Shown one piece after another: positions 48,201 through 56,326 of a DNA stretch of 64,000 nucleotides. A model generated the notes under the pieces. That model had not been told where the DNA came from and made no database searches. It saw only the letters and a list, made by a program, of their open reading frames with translations. Numbering within the stretch: the first letter of the stretch is position 1; every line of letters begins with the position of its first letter. Both the position numbers and the translations under genes were made by a program. This DNA is from Flavobacterium ranwuense. Its GTDB lineage: Bacteria > Bacteroidota > Bacteroidia > Flavobacteriales > Flavobacteriaceae. The DNA lies in contig NZ_SMLH01000006.1 in the NCBI RefSeq assembly GCF_004349315.1, positions 1 to 64,000 of the forward strand. The letters are read 5' to 3'.

Positions 48201-48572
48201 TTAAGCAACCTGACTTTCTGGCAACAACCGGGTGATGGTGCTGCTGGAGTACGTTTCCCGGCACTGTATCCTTCGGTCAATGGTTTACCGCCTTATTATA
48301 GATTTAGAGATGGTCAATCTTTATGGATGGAGAGCGGTGATTTTTGGAAAATTTCCAATGCTTCCTTAGGATACACGTTTGATAAAGGTCCTATTTTAGA
48401 AAAATTAAATTTATCACGTGTTCGTATTTACGGCTCTGTATTAAATCCGTACCAATGGCAACGATCTAAAACGGTTACAGATGCTTCTCAGGTAGATGAA
48501 CACGGATATACGTATGGTAATGGGTATCCGCAAGCAAAAACGATTTCTTTTGGATTGGATGTTAAATTTTAA
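45243..48572 (+). CDS. SusC/RagA-type TonB-dependent transporter, module 2
   Basis: A 1109-residue outer-membrane transporter. Long, basic N-terminal region then the signal helix (about 25-42, AAFVCLIFFNLTAFA). A carboxypeptidase-regulatory-like domain follows (about 70-145, ITGKVTGELGENLAGASVKIKG-type), the plug (about 150-290, YVIDGVQTSLEDL and IYGSRGANGVIIITTKKG) and the barrel to the C-terminus. It is the first gene of a rightward group (SusC, SusD, fasciclin-like, lipoprotein) under operator C. The barrel is unlike the first SusC, which suggests another glycan or chain length. Confidence 0.95.
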   Translation: MKRKLHSEESEKFTRQKKIIPWTTKKAAFVCLIFFNLTAFANNEDFSLNHGKDIIKRGFESIKVVQDITITGKVTGELGENLAGASVKIKGSTKAVSTGQDGSFSIVAKDTDVLVVSFIGYVTKEITVDNQKEIKIRLKPEQNELSDIVVIGYQKAHKKNVNAAVTTISSKQLESIPVLSVSALIASLSTGVQTPSQSGAPGGRGSVVIRGNSNMSGSVDGTGYSNPLYVIDGVQTSLEDLAGYNTSNTDFLASLNPNDIESIDLLKDASAAAIYGSRGANGVIIITTKKGTALDKPEFNFSMNTGISPIPQLVPMLVGSAERNAKMGMIDKWWKTQYAQGTQVPMVLSDSLNPAFNNNVDYQGMFYRTGLTQKYNLSVRGGSETSNYRVSLGYDNAEGVIQNSGFKRYTLATNLNSKVGKSFENQLRISLTFTDNQTGQGNPDQGNFQFNTTLPTDPASLNSSLFYISDEKKQSFRGELNEKLNTDEAILTTISNFSRFNLYDGLTFNTQFNFVYSTEKKNYYEPSTLREEGDGLASYALYTRKNLSSDIYLSYYKTVKDHTFTGILGTKTDYNKYEDMGLWAQGFGSDAIQVINDRYTKGEMYGYTSIESNALLSYFGRFGYRFKERYMIDGSYSIDGSSRFGKDVRWAKFPSVSVGWIFSDEPFIKRNTSNILSYGKLRASYGVNGKQFDANFLRYGSYDLGYGGNPLWSNTMNVSTYGGVTGVVPNYNAIGNSKLSWENSKQWNIGVDLDLFDNRVNVTFDAYNKKTDKLFFDVLFPAYSGYNKAKANVAGVMNYGWETMIKWQVFPRANDWNLELTAGFSQNKNFVTKLPNGNRDFYGVDVNGRGFGYVVGLPLNLPVLFRNEYILDNMSQLPVNPYTGQPLHGKGAWAAIAPGFPIWKDYNGDYLLSDEDGLKDNILDTKFKPTPDIIGSFNVNLKYKGWYLQAYSQFSFGSDIMNTVLQGYMDRYDRGDTEWAQKGLADLSNLTFWQQPGDGAAGVRFPALYPSVNGLPPYYRFRDGQSLWMESGDFWKISNASLGYTFDKGPILEKLNLSRVRIYGSVLNPYQWQRSKTVTDASQVDEHGYTYGNGYPQAKTISFGLDVKF

Positions 48573-48583
48573 ATGAATTGAAA

Positions 48584-50155
48584 ATGAAAAAAAATATAAA
48601 AATTAAAGTAAGCGTCCTGGTTTTGTGTTTGTTCAGCATGATAGGCTGTTCGGACATATTAGACCAAGAACCTTTAAGTATTACAACTCCGGATAACTTT
48701 TGGGTTTCTCAACCCAATGCGGAATCGGCCGTTGCCGGCTGTTACGGATTGTTGAAAAATACGCTAATGGATAATTCCGCCTTTCTTTATTGGGGAGAGT
48801 TTACCGGCATGACCTTTATGAATAGTAACAACTGGATTTCGAATTATATTGAAGGAAGTGGAAATTATGTATTGGCCTATAGAGACAATACCCGCAACTG
48901 GAAAGGTTTTTACAGAGCTGCTAACTGGGCTCTTGCTATTGAAAAACATGTAAGCAAAATGCCAGACAGTAAATTTAAATCGGTAGCCGAAAAAAATAGG
49001 ATTATTGGTGAGGCTGCATTCATCAGATCGCTGTCGTATTTCTATATGGCACGTATTTGGGGTGATGTGCCTATTATTGATGAGGTTATTGAGTCTTCAG
49101 ATCAGTTAATAGGAGGTGATGGTTATATCGTTACAAAAGCGAGAGAAGAGGAGAAGAAAGTTTTAGATTATTCTCTGGCAGCGGCCAACAAAGCCATCAG
49201 TCTATTGCAATATTCCTCACCTGGAAATCCTAAATGGGCCATTACAGCCAATAGAGGAAGTGCTGAGGCCTTGAAAGCGCACATCTCCTTATGGTATGCC
49301 AGCAGAGATAATAATAATCCACAAATGATTGCTCAGGCCGTTGCTGCTGCCACTTCGGTAATCAACAATAGTAACGCATCACTTATTGATTATACTACTA
49401 ATCTTGTTGTAGACCCTATCACAGGTACTGCTACAAATAAAGATTTTGATGAAATGTGTATCGGACAATCGAAAACGAGTCTTTTTGAAATCAATATCAG
49501 TTCTGAGATGAATGAATCTTTCAGAGTATCTAGTGATGATAACACGCATACGGGATTAACATTAAATTATCCTGTTTTTAAAGAAGCAAACTATGACAAA
49601 TCGCCCTATATCGATCCTGAATTTTATGGGTCTAAGATGATGGATAGTGACTCTGACAGAGACAATGATGTGCGTAAAGATTTATTTTTCTCTGATTATA
49701 ATAGATCAGATGAATCCTATCTTACAAAATATTCGCATCGATCAAAAGATCCAAGTGCGACGGATACCTATGCTAATTTTTCGGAATCCAATATTTTGAT
49801 TTTCAGATTGGCTGATATTTATCTTCTTAGAGCCGAAGCCAATATGAAATTGAATAATCCTTCAGCGGCTGTTGCTGATATCAATATAATCAGAAGCAAA
49901 GCTAATGTTCCTAATTATACCGGAGCTACAGATAAAGCGTCGCTTACTAAAACTATTTTTGACGAACGTGCCATTGAGTTGGTAGGAGAAGCGCAATCAG
50001 GATTTGACAGGATCAGAATGAATTATTATACAGGAGTAAATTGGACGAATCCGGCCAGAACCGCCAAGGAAGGCTATTTTTGGCCTGTTGATCCTTCAAT
50101 TATCTCCATTAATTCAGCAATTATCCAGACCGATTACTGGAAAGGAAGATTGTAA
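48584..50155 (+). CDS. SusD/RagB-type glycan-binding lipoprotein, module 2
   Basis: A 523-residue lipoprotein starting at the ATG at 48584, 12 bases after susC (a TTG two codons upstream is less likely). Lipobox MIGCSD at about residues 20-25. SusD features: AVAGCYGLL near residue 50, RIIGEAAFIRSLSYFYMARIWGDVP, and the C-terminal FRLADIYLLRAEANMKL and INIIRSKAN. It presumably works as the surface lid of the preceding SusC. Confidence 0.94.
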   Translation: MKKNIKIKVSVLVLCLFSMIGCSDILDQEPLSITTPDNFWVSQPNAESAVAGCYGLLKNTLMDNSAFLYWGEFTGMTFMNSNNWISNYIEGSGNYVLAYRDNTRNWKGFYRAANWALAIEKHVSKMPDSKFKSVAEKNRIIGEAAFIRSLSYFYMARIWGDVPIIDEVIESSDQLIGGDGYIVTKAREEEKKVLDYSLAAANKAISLLQYSSPGNPKWAITANRGSAEALKAHISLWYASRDNNNPQMIAQAVAAATSVINNSNASLIDYTTNLVVDPITGTATNKDFDEMCIGQSKTSLFEINISSEMNESFRVSSDDNTHTGLTLNYPVFKEANYDKSPYIDPEFYGSKMMDSDSDRDNDVRKDLFFSDYNRSDESYLTKYSHRSKDPSATDTYANFSESNILIFRLADIYLLRAEANMKLNNPSAAVADINIIRSKANVPNYTGATDKASLTKTIFDERAIELVGEAQSGFDRIRMNYYTGVNWTNPARTAKEGYFWPVDPSIISINSAIIQTDYWKGRL

Positions 50156-50184
50156 ATTATTTAATAACCTAATAAGGATAAAAC

Positions 50185-50844
50185 ATGAAAAATATAGTAA
50201 TACTAATAATCATTCTATTTGGCTTTTATTCATGCTCCAACGACGATTACCTTGTTGATGGGGGTGTAGCCGATCAAAATGTAAAAATGAGTACGTATGA
50301 CTTTTTAAAGTCTAATAAACAACTAGACACTTTGGCGCTATTGATTCAAAGGGCAAATATGATTGATGTGGTGAATACCAAATCAACAACTTTTTTTGCC
50401 CCGAATAATCTTTCGATCAAAAATTATGTCAAAGCAATTTTGGCCAAAAAACTAAAATTAGACCCAACGGCAACCTTTACGGTAAATGATATTCCGGTAG
50501 CGGAATTAAAAGTTATGTTGGGAAATTATATTTTCGACCAAACTTTAGATCGTAGTAAACTGGTAAAAGTAGGAAAAGTGTATACTACCCATAGTGGGGA
50601 GGAAAGATTGCTTTCACTGGAACCTGTTGAGCAGTATACCGGACAACTGGATAATTTTCCGGAATATGTGTATTACACTTTTAAAGTGGGTGCGACTTGG
50701 GATCCTACTGATGCAATTTCTAATGACGTGAAAGAGGCTGACAAGAAAACAGTGGTTAGAACCTCCAATTTACTTTCTACCAATGGGGTCATTCACGTGC
50801 TTCAAGGGAACCATATTTTTTCAAATTATATACCAACTCCATAA
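50185..50844 (+). CDS. Fasciclin-domain lipoprotein
   Basis: A 219-residue lipoprotein (lipobox FYSCSN) with one fasciclin (FAS1) domain. The FAS1 H1 and H2 motifs are visible as TTFFAPNNLSIKNY and GVIHVLQGNHIF. FAS1 proteins bind ligands or mediate adhesion at the cell surface. Located 29 bases after susD, it is likely an accessory surface protein of the same glycan system. Its exact job is unknown. Confidence 0.85.
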   Translation: MKNIVILIIILFGFYSCSNDDYLVDGGVADQNVKMSTYDFLKSNKQLDTLALLIQRANMIDVVNTKSTTFFAPNNLSIKNYVKAILAKKLKLDPTATFTVNDIPVAELKVMLGNYIFDQTLDRSKLVKVGKVYTTHSGEERLLSLEPVEQYTGQLDNFPEYVYYTFKVGATWDPTDAISNDVKEADKKTVVRTSNLLSTNGVIHVLQGNHIFSNYIPTP

Positions 50845-50958
50845 ATTGAAATTGTAAGTTAATCTAATAACCGATAAAGAATATGAAATAGACCGGATTG
50901 AAATTATTTTCTCATGGTTTATTTCATATAATCTTTAAAAAATATAAAAAAATTACAT

Positions 50959-52056
50959 ATGAAAAAGATAATCTGTTTTTTAATGATTACTGCATTTATA
51001 TCATCATGTGAGCAGCCCGAAGTGGGCTACATCAGTGATAATATACATGCGTTGCAAGATACGATAACCGTTCCGCGTGGCGTGTTTATGTCTTCAGTGC
51101 CTCCTGCTGTCGAAGGATCTACCTATCCGATAGAATGGAAGATCACCGGTATTACGGATAAAGATGGGAAACCATCCACTGAATTGCAAGAGGAACACGA
51201 GATTTTAATTTGGAAAAAGTCTTTTGATCCTACTACGGATACTACGCTGGAATTGGCTATGAAAAAATTGGAGCTTTCGAAAAGAGCCTCCATTTTGATG
51301 AATCCCGTGAGTGGGGAGTTTATATTTACTCAAGCAACTAAATTTGTTGTAAAAAATAATTTTAATATCAATATTAGTGCTAAAAACGTCCGTGGAGAAC
51401 GTCAACTAGATAAATTCACACACGTAAAACTGGGGCCATTTAATGCGGTTGAATTCCCTAATGCTACCCGTGTTCAGACACAATTTGTAAATCAAACTAC
51501 CGGAGCTTTAACTGGTGCCTTAGATTATCAAGTTGTAAATCAATTTGATCCCAAAATTCCAAATGTTCTGAATGGAACGGACAAATATTTTTCCGTTAAG
51601 AAGGTAAGTGATGAGCCAAAATTAGGGATAAAAGTAAAAATGATTGTTGCAGATAGTAAAAATACTCCCATAGCTCCTTCCAAAGTTATCTTTTTTGTCA
51701 ACGGAGGTGCTACTTTAGCTAATTTCCACGACAATACGATTACGCCTGAAATAAGTGCAAACGGAACCACATTTGCGCTTCCGGCTCCACCGTTTCCACA
51801 ATATTCCAGGACGTATAGAGATCCAAACGATCTTAATAGATTTCTAATGTATTATTTAACTACAAATGATGCCTATACTTTTGATAGAGCTGCTTTTGAA
51901 GCGGAAAAAGGTGTGAAACCAGATTCATTTTATGCACCTTTTAAGGATGCCAATGGAAATATCGTTGTCAGAGGTTATATCAGATGGGCTATTAAAATTA
52001 ATGATTCCGGTACGTATGAACTTACGATGAGAAATCCTTATACAATTAAGAAATAG
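50959..52056 (+). CDS. Surface lipoprotein of unknown function (DUF5007-like)
   Basis: A 365-residue lipoprotein (lipobox FISSCEQ at residues 14-20). Beyond the signal it looks all-beta. It recalls the DUF5007 group that follows susD genes in Bacteroidota, but I place it there from memory and am not certain. The start has GYISDNIHALQDTITVPRG, the middle IEWKITGITDKDGKPS; both resemble surface glycan-binding proteins. It is the fourth gene of the module 2 transcript, 114 bases after the fasciclin gene. Confidence 0.6.
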   Translation: MKKIICFLMITAFISSCEQPEVGYISDNIHALQDTITVPRGVFMSSVPPAVEGSTYPIEWKITGITDKDGKPSTELQEEHEILIWKKSFDPTTDTTLELAMKKLELSKRASILMNPVSGEFIFTQATKFVVKNNFNINISAKNVRGERQLDKFTHVKLGPFNAVEFPNATRVQTQFVNQTTGALTGALDYQVVNQFDPKIPNVLNGTDKYFSVKKVSDEPKLGIKVKMIVADSKNTPIAPSKVIFFVNGGATLANFHDNTITPEISANGTTFALPAPPFPQYSRTYRDPNDLNRFLMYYLTTNDAYTFDRAAFEAEKGVKPDSFYAPFKDANGNIVVRGYIRWAIKINDSGTYELTMRNPYTIKK

Positions 52057-52092
52057 TCTTATTCTAAAATAATATTTTTTTTTGTTAGTTGA

Positions 52093-52130
52093 AAAGGTGT
52101 CATCACATTTATTTATGATGGTGCCTTTTT
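52093..52130 (+). terminator. Terminator of the module 2 transcript
   Basis: A 14-bp stem with three G-U pairs (52093-52106 with about 52115-52128) is followed by a T-run, 40 bases after the lipoprotein stop codon. The rest of 52131-52474 shows no gene. The metalloprotease promoter should lie there. Confidence 0.65.
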
Positions 52131-52474
52131 TAATATGAGTTATTGATTAGGTTTGAAGTAGTGTGTTTGTCATACCTTAAAATTAGCTGATAAACCAAGC
52201 AAGTTTACTAGTTCAAAATGGAAAATATAATAATTAACCTGTATAATAGGCTTAATTCATTTACTGCAAGGATTACGTCTCCTTTTTGAAATCCATATTA
52301 CGAAACCCAAAAAACATATATAACTAAATCAATCATTAAATCACATTCAATTGAAAATTGCAAATGAAAAGAACATAAATTATCGCATGCAAATGATTGA
52401 GAATTTATAGATCAGCAGTTTTTTAACAAAAAATGATTGAATCGCTATTACTAACTATAAATAAACCAAAAACT

Positions 52475-54070
52475 ATGAAAAAACAATTCATCCTATTCCT
52501 CTCGCTGATTTCCATAATCACATTTCAGTCCTGCTCCAATGATGGCCCTGATCTAGCACCAACACCGGTATCAGAGTTTAATTATACGAGCGACAAAACG
52601 CATAGCCTGAACGTTGTTTATTTTATTCCTAATGACGTAACGGCACCAGCAGATTACCATCGCCGTTTAAGCGAGATTCTCTTAAATGTGCAAGATTTTT
52701 ATGGAAAAGAAATGGAGCGTAATGGATATGGATATAAAACTTTTGGTTTATTAAAAGATGAAGTCAAAAAAAGAATTAAATTGATTGTAATAACAGGAAG
52801 CAAAGGAAAATCTGCTTACCCATATGACGGGGGAGCTAGTGCAATTAAACTGGATATCGAAAATTACAAAGCCTCACATTCAACAGAATTTACAGGTGAT
52901 CATTATTTAGTTATTACAGCTGCAACAACTTATGATGCCAATGGAGAACCGGGCGGAGTTCCTTTTTATGGAACGGGTAAGTATTGCTATGCACTGGATT
53001 ATGCCGATCAGGACATCAAATATTTAGGAGCTGGAGGAACTTTGGGTATAAGAGCTACCAAATGGATTGGCGGTATGGTGCACGAACTGGGACACGGATT
53101 GAATCTGCCGCACAACCGTCAGAAATATTCGTCGGATAGTTCATTGGGGATGGCATTAATGTGGGCCGGTAACAGTACTTGGGGTATTTCAAAAACGTTT
53201 TTAACCGCTGCTGATTGCGCGGTGCTGAATACAAACCAAATTTTTAATACCGGCAACAATAATAATTATGATGCTGTTACTGCCTCTATCAAGGAAATAC
53301 AAGCGAGCTATGATGCCACTAAAGCAGCAATTATAGTTACAGGAAAATACAGCAGTACTTCTCTGGTTAAAGATATATTGTATTTCAATGACCCAAATGT
53401 AAATAACGAAGGTACGGGTGTCAACAGAGATTATAATGCCATTACATGGACTTCTAAGTCTGTTAGTACTGATGGATTTGCTGTAGAAATACCTATAGCT
53501 GATCTGGAATTCAAAGCAGATAATATTGCTTATGAGTTAAAAGTGAAATTGGTACATCAAAATGGTAGTGTAACGGAGACAATCTATTCCTATACCTTTT
53601 TGTCCGGTAAACCGGTACTGAACTTTACCACTCGTAACGAAATAGCTAAGACAGGATGGAGCGTTGTTTCTTTCAGTTCTCAAGAAACCTCTGGCGAAGC
53701 AACTCCAAATGGACTGGCTGCGAATTTAATTGACGGGAATGCAGCTACTTATTGGCATTCGCAATGGACAGGTACTGGAGCAATTTATCCGCATCAATTT
53801 GTAATTGATATGGGGAGTTCTAAAACAGCCAATGGATTAAGTATTACACAAAGATCTGGTTTACAACGTGCCATAAAAAATGCGGAACTTTTTACCAGCA
53901 CTGATGGAATCAACTTCACCTCTGCCGGACCTTATACGTTTGCCAACTCAAATGGTCCACAGTATTTTGATTTCACTGCGCCAAAAACGTTTCGCTATTT
54001 TAAAATCGTAGGTAGCACTGCCTGGGATGGTTTGCAATTTGCTTCCCTAGCCGAAATAGGAATGTATTAA
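52475..54070 (+). CDS. Zinc metalloprotease-like lipoprotein with discoidin domain
   Basis: A 531-residue lipoprotein from the ATG at 52475 (lipobox TFQSCSN). The catalytic domain (about 35-285) holds MVHELGHGLNLPHN, an HExxHxxxxxH zinc site. It resembles the metzincin site HExxHxxGxxH, but Asn replaces the family Gly. A possible Met-turn is GMALMWAGN. A middle beta domain follows (about 290-385). The C-terminal 140 residues are F5/8 type C (discoidin/CBM32-like, NLIDGNAATYWHSQW and FRYFKIVGS). The design suits a protease acting on glycosylated proteins such as mucin-like substrates (inference). It is a single-gene transcript between two terminators. Confidence 0.83.
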   Translation: MKKQFILFLSLISIITFQSCSNDGPDLAPTPVSEFNYTSDKTHSLNVVYFIPNDVTAPADYHRRLSEILLNVQDFYGKEMERNGYGYKTFGLLKDEVKKRIKLIVITGSKGKSAYPYDGGASAIKLDIENYKASHSTEFTGDHYLVITAATTYDANGEPGGVPFYGTGKYCYALDYADQDIKYLGAGGTLGIRATKWIGGMVHELGHGLNLPHNRQKYSSDSSLGMALMWAGNSTWGISKTFLTAADCAVLNTNQIFNTGNNNNYDAVTASIKEIQASYDATKAAIIVTGKYSSTSLVKDILYFNDPNVNNEGTGVNRDYNAITWTSKSVSTDGFAVEIPIADLEFKADNIAYELKVKLVHQNGSVTETIYSYTFLSGKPVLNFTTRNEIAKTGWSVVSFSSQETSGEATPNGLAANLIDGNAATYWHSQWTGTGAIYPHQFVIDMGSSKTANGLSITQRSGLQRAIKNAELFTSTDGINFTSAGPYTFANSNGPQYFDFTAPKTFRYFKIVGSTAWDGLQFASLAEIGMY

Positions 54071-54170
54071 TCAAGCTATATTGAAAAATGTAGTCTCTTT
54101 TTAGTTGTGTGGATGTAATTTAATATATCTAATATCGGACTTTTGCTTCTTGCAGAAATACCAATTTATT

Positions 54171-54202
54171 AAAAAGCTCGAACAGTACTGTTCGAGCTTT
54201 TT
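54171..54202. terminator. Terminator after the metalloprotease gene
   Basis: A perfect 32-base palindrome (54171-54186 with 54187-54202) with A-run before and T-run after. Good in both directions. Confidence 0.78.
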
Positions 54203-54612
54203 ATATGTATCTTAAACATGTTATGGAACAAATTCGATTAAAAAAAATACTAATTGATTGCTTTGAAAGGTACCGCAGCCATTTATTATTTGCACTTTTA
54301 ATACTTGATATTGAATTGGTATTATTAGGTAATTCAAAATAAAATTCAGCACATTTTTTCAATAATCAACTAAAGCTCAAAATGAAATAAATTACGAGTT
54401 TAAAACACATTCATCAAATCTATTTCTACCTCAAAAAGAATATTTAATTCCTTTATTATTAACTTGAATGATTCTTCTTACAAGCTGTTTTCCTCTCCCA
54501 ATCATTGCAAATAGTGTTAAAAAAAAACTGATTAGACGAGTGCTACCGTCAATTATCATTTTATGAATACAGCATCATTTTAAATATAAAAAAACATATA
54601 AAATATTTTTTC
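54203..54612. other. Gene-free stretch upstream of operator D
   Basis: AT-rich, with no open frame of coding character and no clear hairpin. It lies between the metalloprotease terminator and operator D. Confidence 0.4.
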
Positions 54613-54696
54613 ATTGCTCAATAATACAAATATTGTGTGTTCGAGCACATTTCTTGCTGTTTTGCTTGTTTTATAAAAATATAATCTATAATTTCG
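54613..54696 (+). promoter_or_regulatory. Operator-promoter D of the DUF3472/GH109 genes
   Basis: A weak box at 54613-54626 (ATTGCTCAATAATA) and a strong box at 54636-54649 (TGTGTTCGAGCACA), centres 23 bp apart. After 16 bases comes TTG (54666-54668), 20 bases, then TAATTTCG (54689-54696). Leader of about 155 bases to the first gene. Confidence 0.8.
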
Positions 54697-54852
54697 TCAT
54701 AAATAAAAAAATAATACTTCTTTTTTTGGTTCAAAATTTGATGCTTTTGAAAATTAGACAAGAATGATGTTTTTAAAAAAAGTCATTTGTTTAAGAGTAA
54801 AAAGTATCAGAAAAGGTAAATCCCTGAATAGAAATAAGTATAAAAAATTAAG

Positions 54853-56193
54853 ATGAAAAACAAAATTTTCGCAAAACTAGTAGCAATCACATTATTGATT
54901 TCACTTACTTCTTGGAGTGACAGAAGTAGTGCTATTAATGAGGATAATTCCAAAATGATAATTGAATTTTCTTTGCCTCTAGGTGGAAATGCTTTTAGTT
55001 CTATCCCTCTTGGAGAAGTTGAAACCATTACAAAAAATGGAATTGAAAAATGGACCAATTCCGAGGAATATTTTACCGCTTATTTTCGAATTTCTGAACC
55101 AGGAGTATTCCAATTCTCAATAGATAAAGAATCATTGGTAGTTCTTGGAAAATCAACTTTAGAATTCACCATAAATAACGAATCCAAAAGAGTTGAATTC
55201 AACGATACCAAAAAAGATTCTTATCAAATAGGACGTTGGGAAATTAAAGAAGCAGGTTATGTTGCTTTAAAAATAAAAGGGATCAGCAAGAATAAAAGTA
55301 ATTTTCCTGCTATTTCAAAATTAACAATTAACAGTTCGATAGCTAAAGATAAAATTGCATTTGTTCAAAATAACGAAGGAAGTTTTTATCATTGGGGAAG
55401 AAGAGGACCATCTGTGCACTTAAGTTATCAAGTGCCTGTAGATAAAAACATCGAATGGTATTACAACGAAGTTACGGTTCCAAAAGGACAAGATATTATA
55501 GGTTCTTATTATATGGCAAATGGCTTTGCAGAAGGATATTTTGGTATGCAAGTTAACTCTGGTAAAGAGCGTAGAATATTGTTCTCCGTTTGGAGCCCAT
55601 TTGTAACAGATGATCCGAAAAGCATTCCGGAATCTAAAAAAATTAAACTCCTTAAAAAAGGTTCAGACGTAAAAACAGGCGAATTCGGTAATGAAGGTTC
55701 TGGAGGTCAAAGTTATTTGAAATACAATTGGATCGCTGGGAACACGTATAAGTTTTTACTTCGTGGAACTCCTCAAAACGATAATTCAACCACTTATACC
55801 GCTTACTTTTTTGCACCTGAATTAAACAAATGGCAATTAATCGCCAGCTTTAACCGTCCGGAAACTAGTACTTTTTTAAAACGATTTCATTCATTTTTAG
55901 AAAACTTTTCTCCGGAACAAGGGAATATGTCTCGCGAAGTATTATTCAAGAATCAATGGTATTGTGATGATACCGGAAATTGGACAGAGGCAAACTCCGC
56001 AAAATTCACAACAGACAATACTGGTACTATTGGCTACCGTATGGATTATTCAGGAGGTTTGTTAAATAATGATTCATTCTATTTGAAAAACGGAGGTTTT
56101 TTTAATAATTTCACTAAAACTCAAAGTGTTTTTACAAGACCATTAAGCGATAAAAAGCTTGATATTAATTTAAAAAATTTGCCTTTAAATTAA
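54853..56193 (+). CDS. Exported DUF3472-like protein (possible glycan-active)
   Basis: A 446-residue exported protein. The signal peptide (about 1-24) has no lipobox Cys. The N-terminal part (about 35-160) is like DUF5077, a beta-sandwich often found before DUF3472. The DUF3472 part follows (about 170-350: SVHLSYQVP, EWYYNEVTVPKGQDIIGSYY, YFGMQVNS, FSVWSPF). Proteins with this pair occur in polysaccharide loci, but no enzyme activity is established as far as I know. It is the first gene of the operator D transcript, 133 bases before GH109. Confidence 0.8.
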   Translation: MKNKIFAKLVAITLLISLTSWSDRSSAINEDNSKMIIEFSLPLGGNAFSSIPLGEVETITKNGIEKWTNSEEYFTAYFRISEPGVFQFSIDKESLVVLGKSTLEFTINNESKRVEFNDTKKDSYQIGRWEIKEAGYVALKIKGISKNKSNFPAISKLTINSSIAKDKIAFVQNNEGSFYHWGRRGPSVHLSYQVPVDKNIEWYYNEVTVPKGQDIIGSYYMANGFAEGYFGMQVNSGKERRILFSVWSPFVTDDPKSIPESKKIKLLKKGSDVKTGEFGNEGSGGQSYLKYNWIAGNTYKFLLRGTPQNDNSTTYTAYFFAPELNKWQLIASFNRPETSTFLKRFHSFLENFSPEQGNMSREVLFKNQWYCDDTGNWTEANSAKFTTDNTGTIGYRMDYSGGLLNNDSFYLKNGGFFNNFTKTQSVFTRPLSDKKLDINLKNLPLN

Positions 56194-56326
56194 AACTATT
56201 ATTGCATCGGTTTTTTAAACCAAGCTGTAAATAAAATGATTTGATTCAAAACAGAACAGCATAAAGTTGATAGTCGATAAGAGACTGTCTTCCCTATTTT
56301 TTTTAACTATTTAATTTACCATTAAA

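Noticed and set aside
52433..52474. Upstream start for the metalloprotease at 52433
   Set aside because: The extension would place a hydrophilic stretch before a perfect lipoprotein signal beginning at 52475.
54176..54197. CTCGAACAG/CTGTTCGAG palindrome as a fifth operator box
   Set aside because: It lacks the CACA/TGTG ends and the 23-bp partner, and it is the stem of a terminator right after a gene.
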